Of a stretch of 5,032 bases of DNA, positions 4,941 through 5,032 are shown in pieces (the stretch's first letter is position 1; each line of letters starts with the position of its first letter). The stretch lies in the NCBI GenBank assembly GCA_002382025.1, contig DFZB01000013.1, positions 1 through 5,032 of the forward strand. Reading direction: 5' to 3'. The DNA comes from Patescibacteria group bacterium UBA4067 (GTDB taxonomy: Bacteria; Patescibacteriota; Minisyncoccia; Minisyncoccales; Minisyncoccaceae). Under the pieces are notes generated by a model. It saw nothing but the letters and a program-made list of their open reading frames with translations. It ran no database searches and was not told the origin of the DNA. Position numbers and translations under genes: made by a program.

Positions 4941-4976
4941 TGGTGGAGTAGTTTGGACTTTCGCCCATTCTACCCC
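4941..4976 (-). ncRNA. 36-nt alanine-minihelix-like RNA element with 3' ACCA
   Basis: Between two tRNAs, the minus strand encodes a hairpin: GGGGUAG pairs with CUACUCC (7 bp, including G3-U), then an AA/AA internal loop, then UGGGC/GUCCA (5 bp, one G-U) closed by a GAAA tetraloop. The 3' end is A-CCA. The 7+5 layout, G3-U wobble, A discriminator and CCA copy the acceptor/T half of tRNA-Ala. It starts 3 nt after the CCA of the upstream tRNA-Ala. Its outer four pairs equal those inferred for that tRNA (3' strand CUCC), while the inner three differ but still pair. The structure is seen; transcription, processing and charging are inferred. It could also be a tRNA relic or a processing signal. Confidence 0.55.
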
Positions 4977-4979
4977 GTA

Positions 4980-5032
4980 TGGTGGAGCGTCGGGGACTCG
5001 AACCCCGGACCCCCTGCTTGCAAAGCAGGTGC
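4980..5032 (-). tRNA. tRNA-Ala(UGC), 5' part beyond the window, CCA encoded
   Basis: The visible 3' part includes the anticodon arm CCTGC-TTTGCAA-GCAGG (anticodon UGC), variable loop GGGTC, T arm CGGGG-TTCGAGT-CCCCG, acceptor strand ACGCTCC, discriminator A and a genomic CCA (4982-4980). The acceptor strand has U at position 70, as expected for the alanine G3-U70 pair. The D arm and 5' acceptor strand lie past the right edge. It differs from the other tRNA-Ala in sequence and in encoding CCA. Confidence 0.92.

Overview
The window looks like a fragment of a small, very AT-rich bacterial genome, most likely a Candidate Phyla Radiation (Patescibacteria/Parcubacteria-type) organism. This placement is inferred from the low GC, short tightly packed genes, TAA used at every complete stop, no clear Shine-Dalgarno sequence before any of the eight complete genes, and several proteins (the CPVC membrane protein, the 179-aa helical protein, the secreted Q/N-rich protein) that I associate from memory with such genomes. 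No marker gene in the window proves it. The standard code fits: every long frame is read without an in-frame TGA.

Left edge (1-205): an unidentified open frame on the minus strand runs off the window. It is followed by an AT-rich intergenic region with a near-consensus sigma70-type promoter and a perfect 8-4-8 inverted repeat over the -10/start region, placed where an ArsR-family repressor would bind.

Positions 206-3922 (+) hold one seven-gene operon. In order it encodes an ArsR-family repressor with a CVC metal(loid)-sensing motif, a small cytoplasmic CPTC thioredoxin-fold protein, a membrane-anchored protein resembling a periplasmic binding protein, a membrane-anchored thioredoxin-fold protein with CPHC, a four-helix membrane protein with CPVC and CAC cysteines predicted outside the cell, a soluble helical protein of unknown function, and an ArsP/DUF318-family permease with the CSCSS motif. 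Genes overlap by 8-11 nt or are 2-15 nt apart. The simplest reading is a metal(loid)- or organoarsenical-responsive efflux operon combined with a thiol-disulfide relay that spans the membrane. The regulator, permease and two thioredoxin-fold calls are firm; the substrate and the relay are inference.

Positions 3930-4670 (-) encode a secreted Q/N-rich protein, convergent with the operon and with its own promoter (4699-4727), which abuts the terminator of the tRNA cluster.

Positions 4716-5032 (-) hold a tRNA cluster, transcribed leftward: tRNA-Ala(UGC) with encoded CCA (cut by the window edge), a 36-nt element, tRNA-Ile(GAU), a second tRNA-Ala(UGC) without CCA, and an intrinsic terminator. The 36-nt element is the most striking item in the window. 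It folds as a 7-bp acceptor-like stem with a G3-U wobble, a 5-bp second stem, a GAAA tetraloop and a 3' ACCA end, which makes it look like a genome-encoded alanine minihelix. The tRNA-Ile also has an unusually mispaired acceptor stem.
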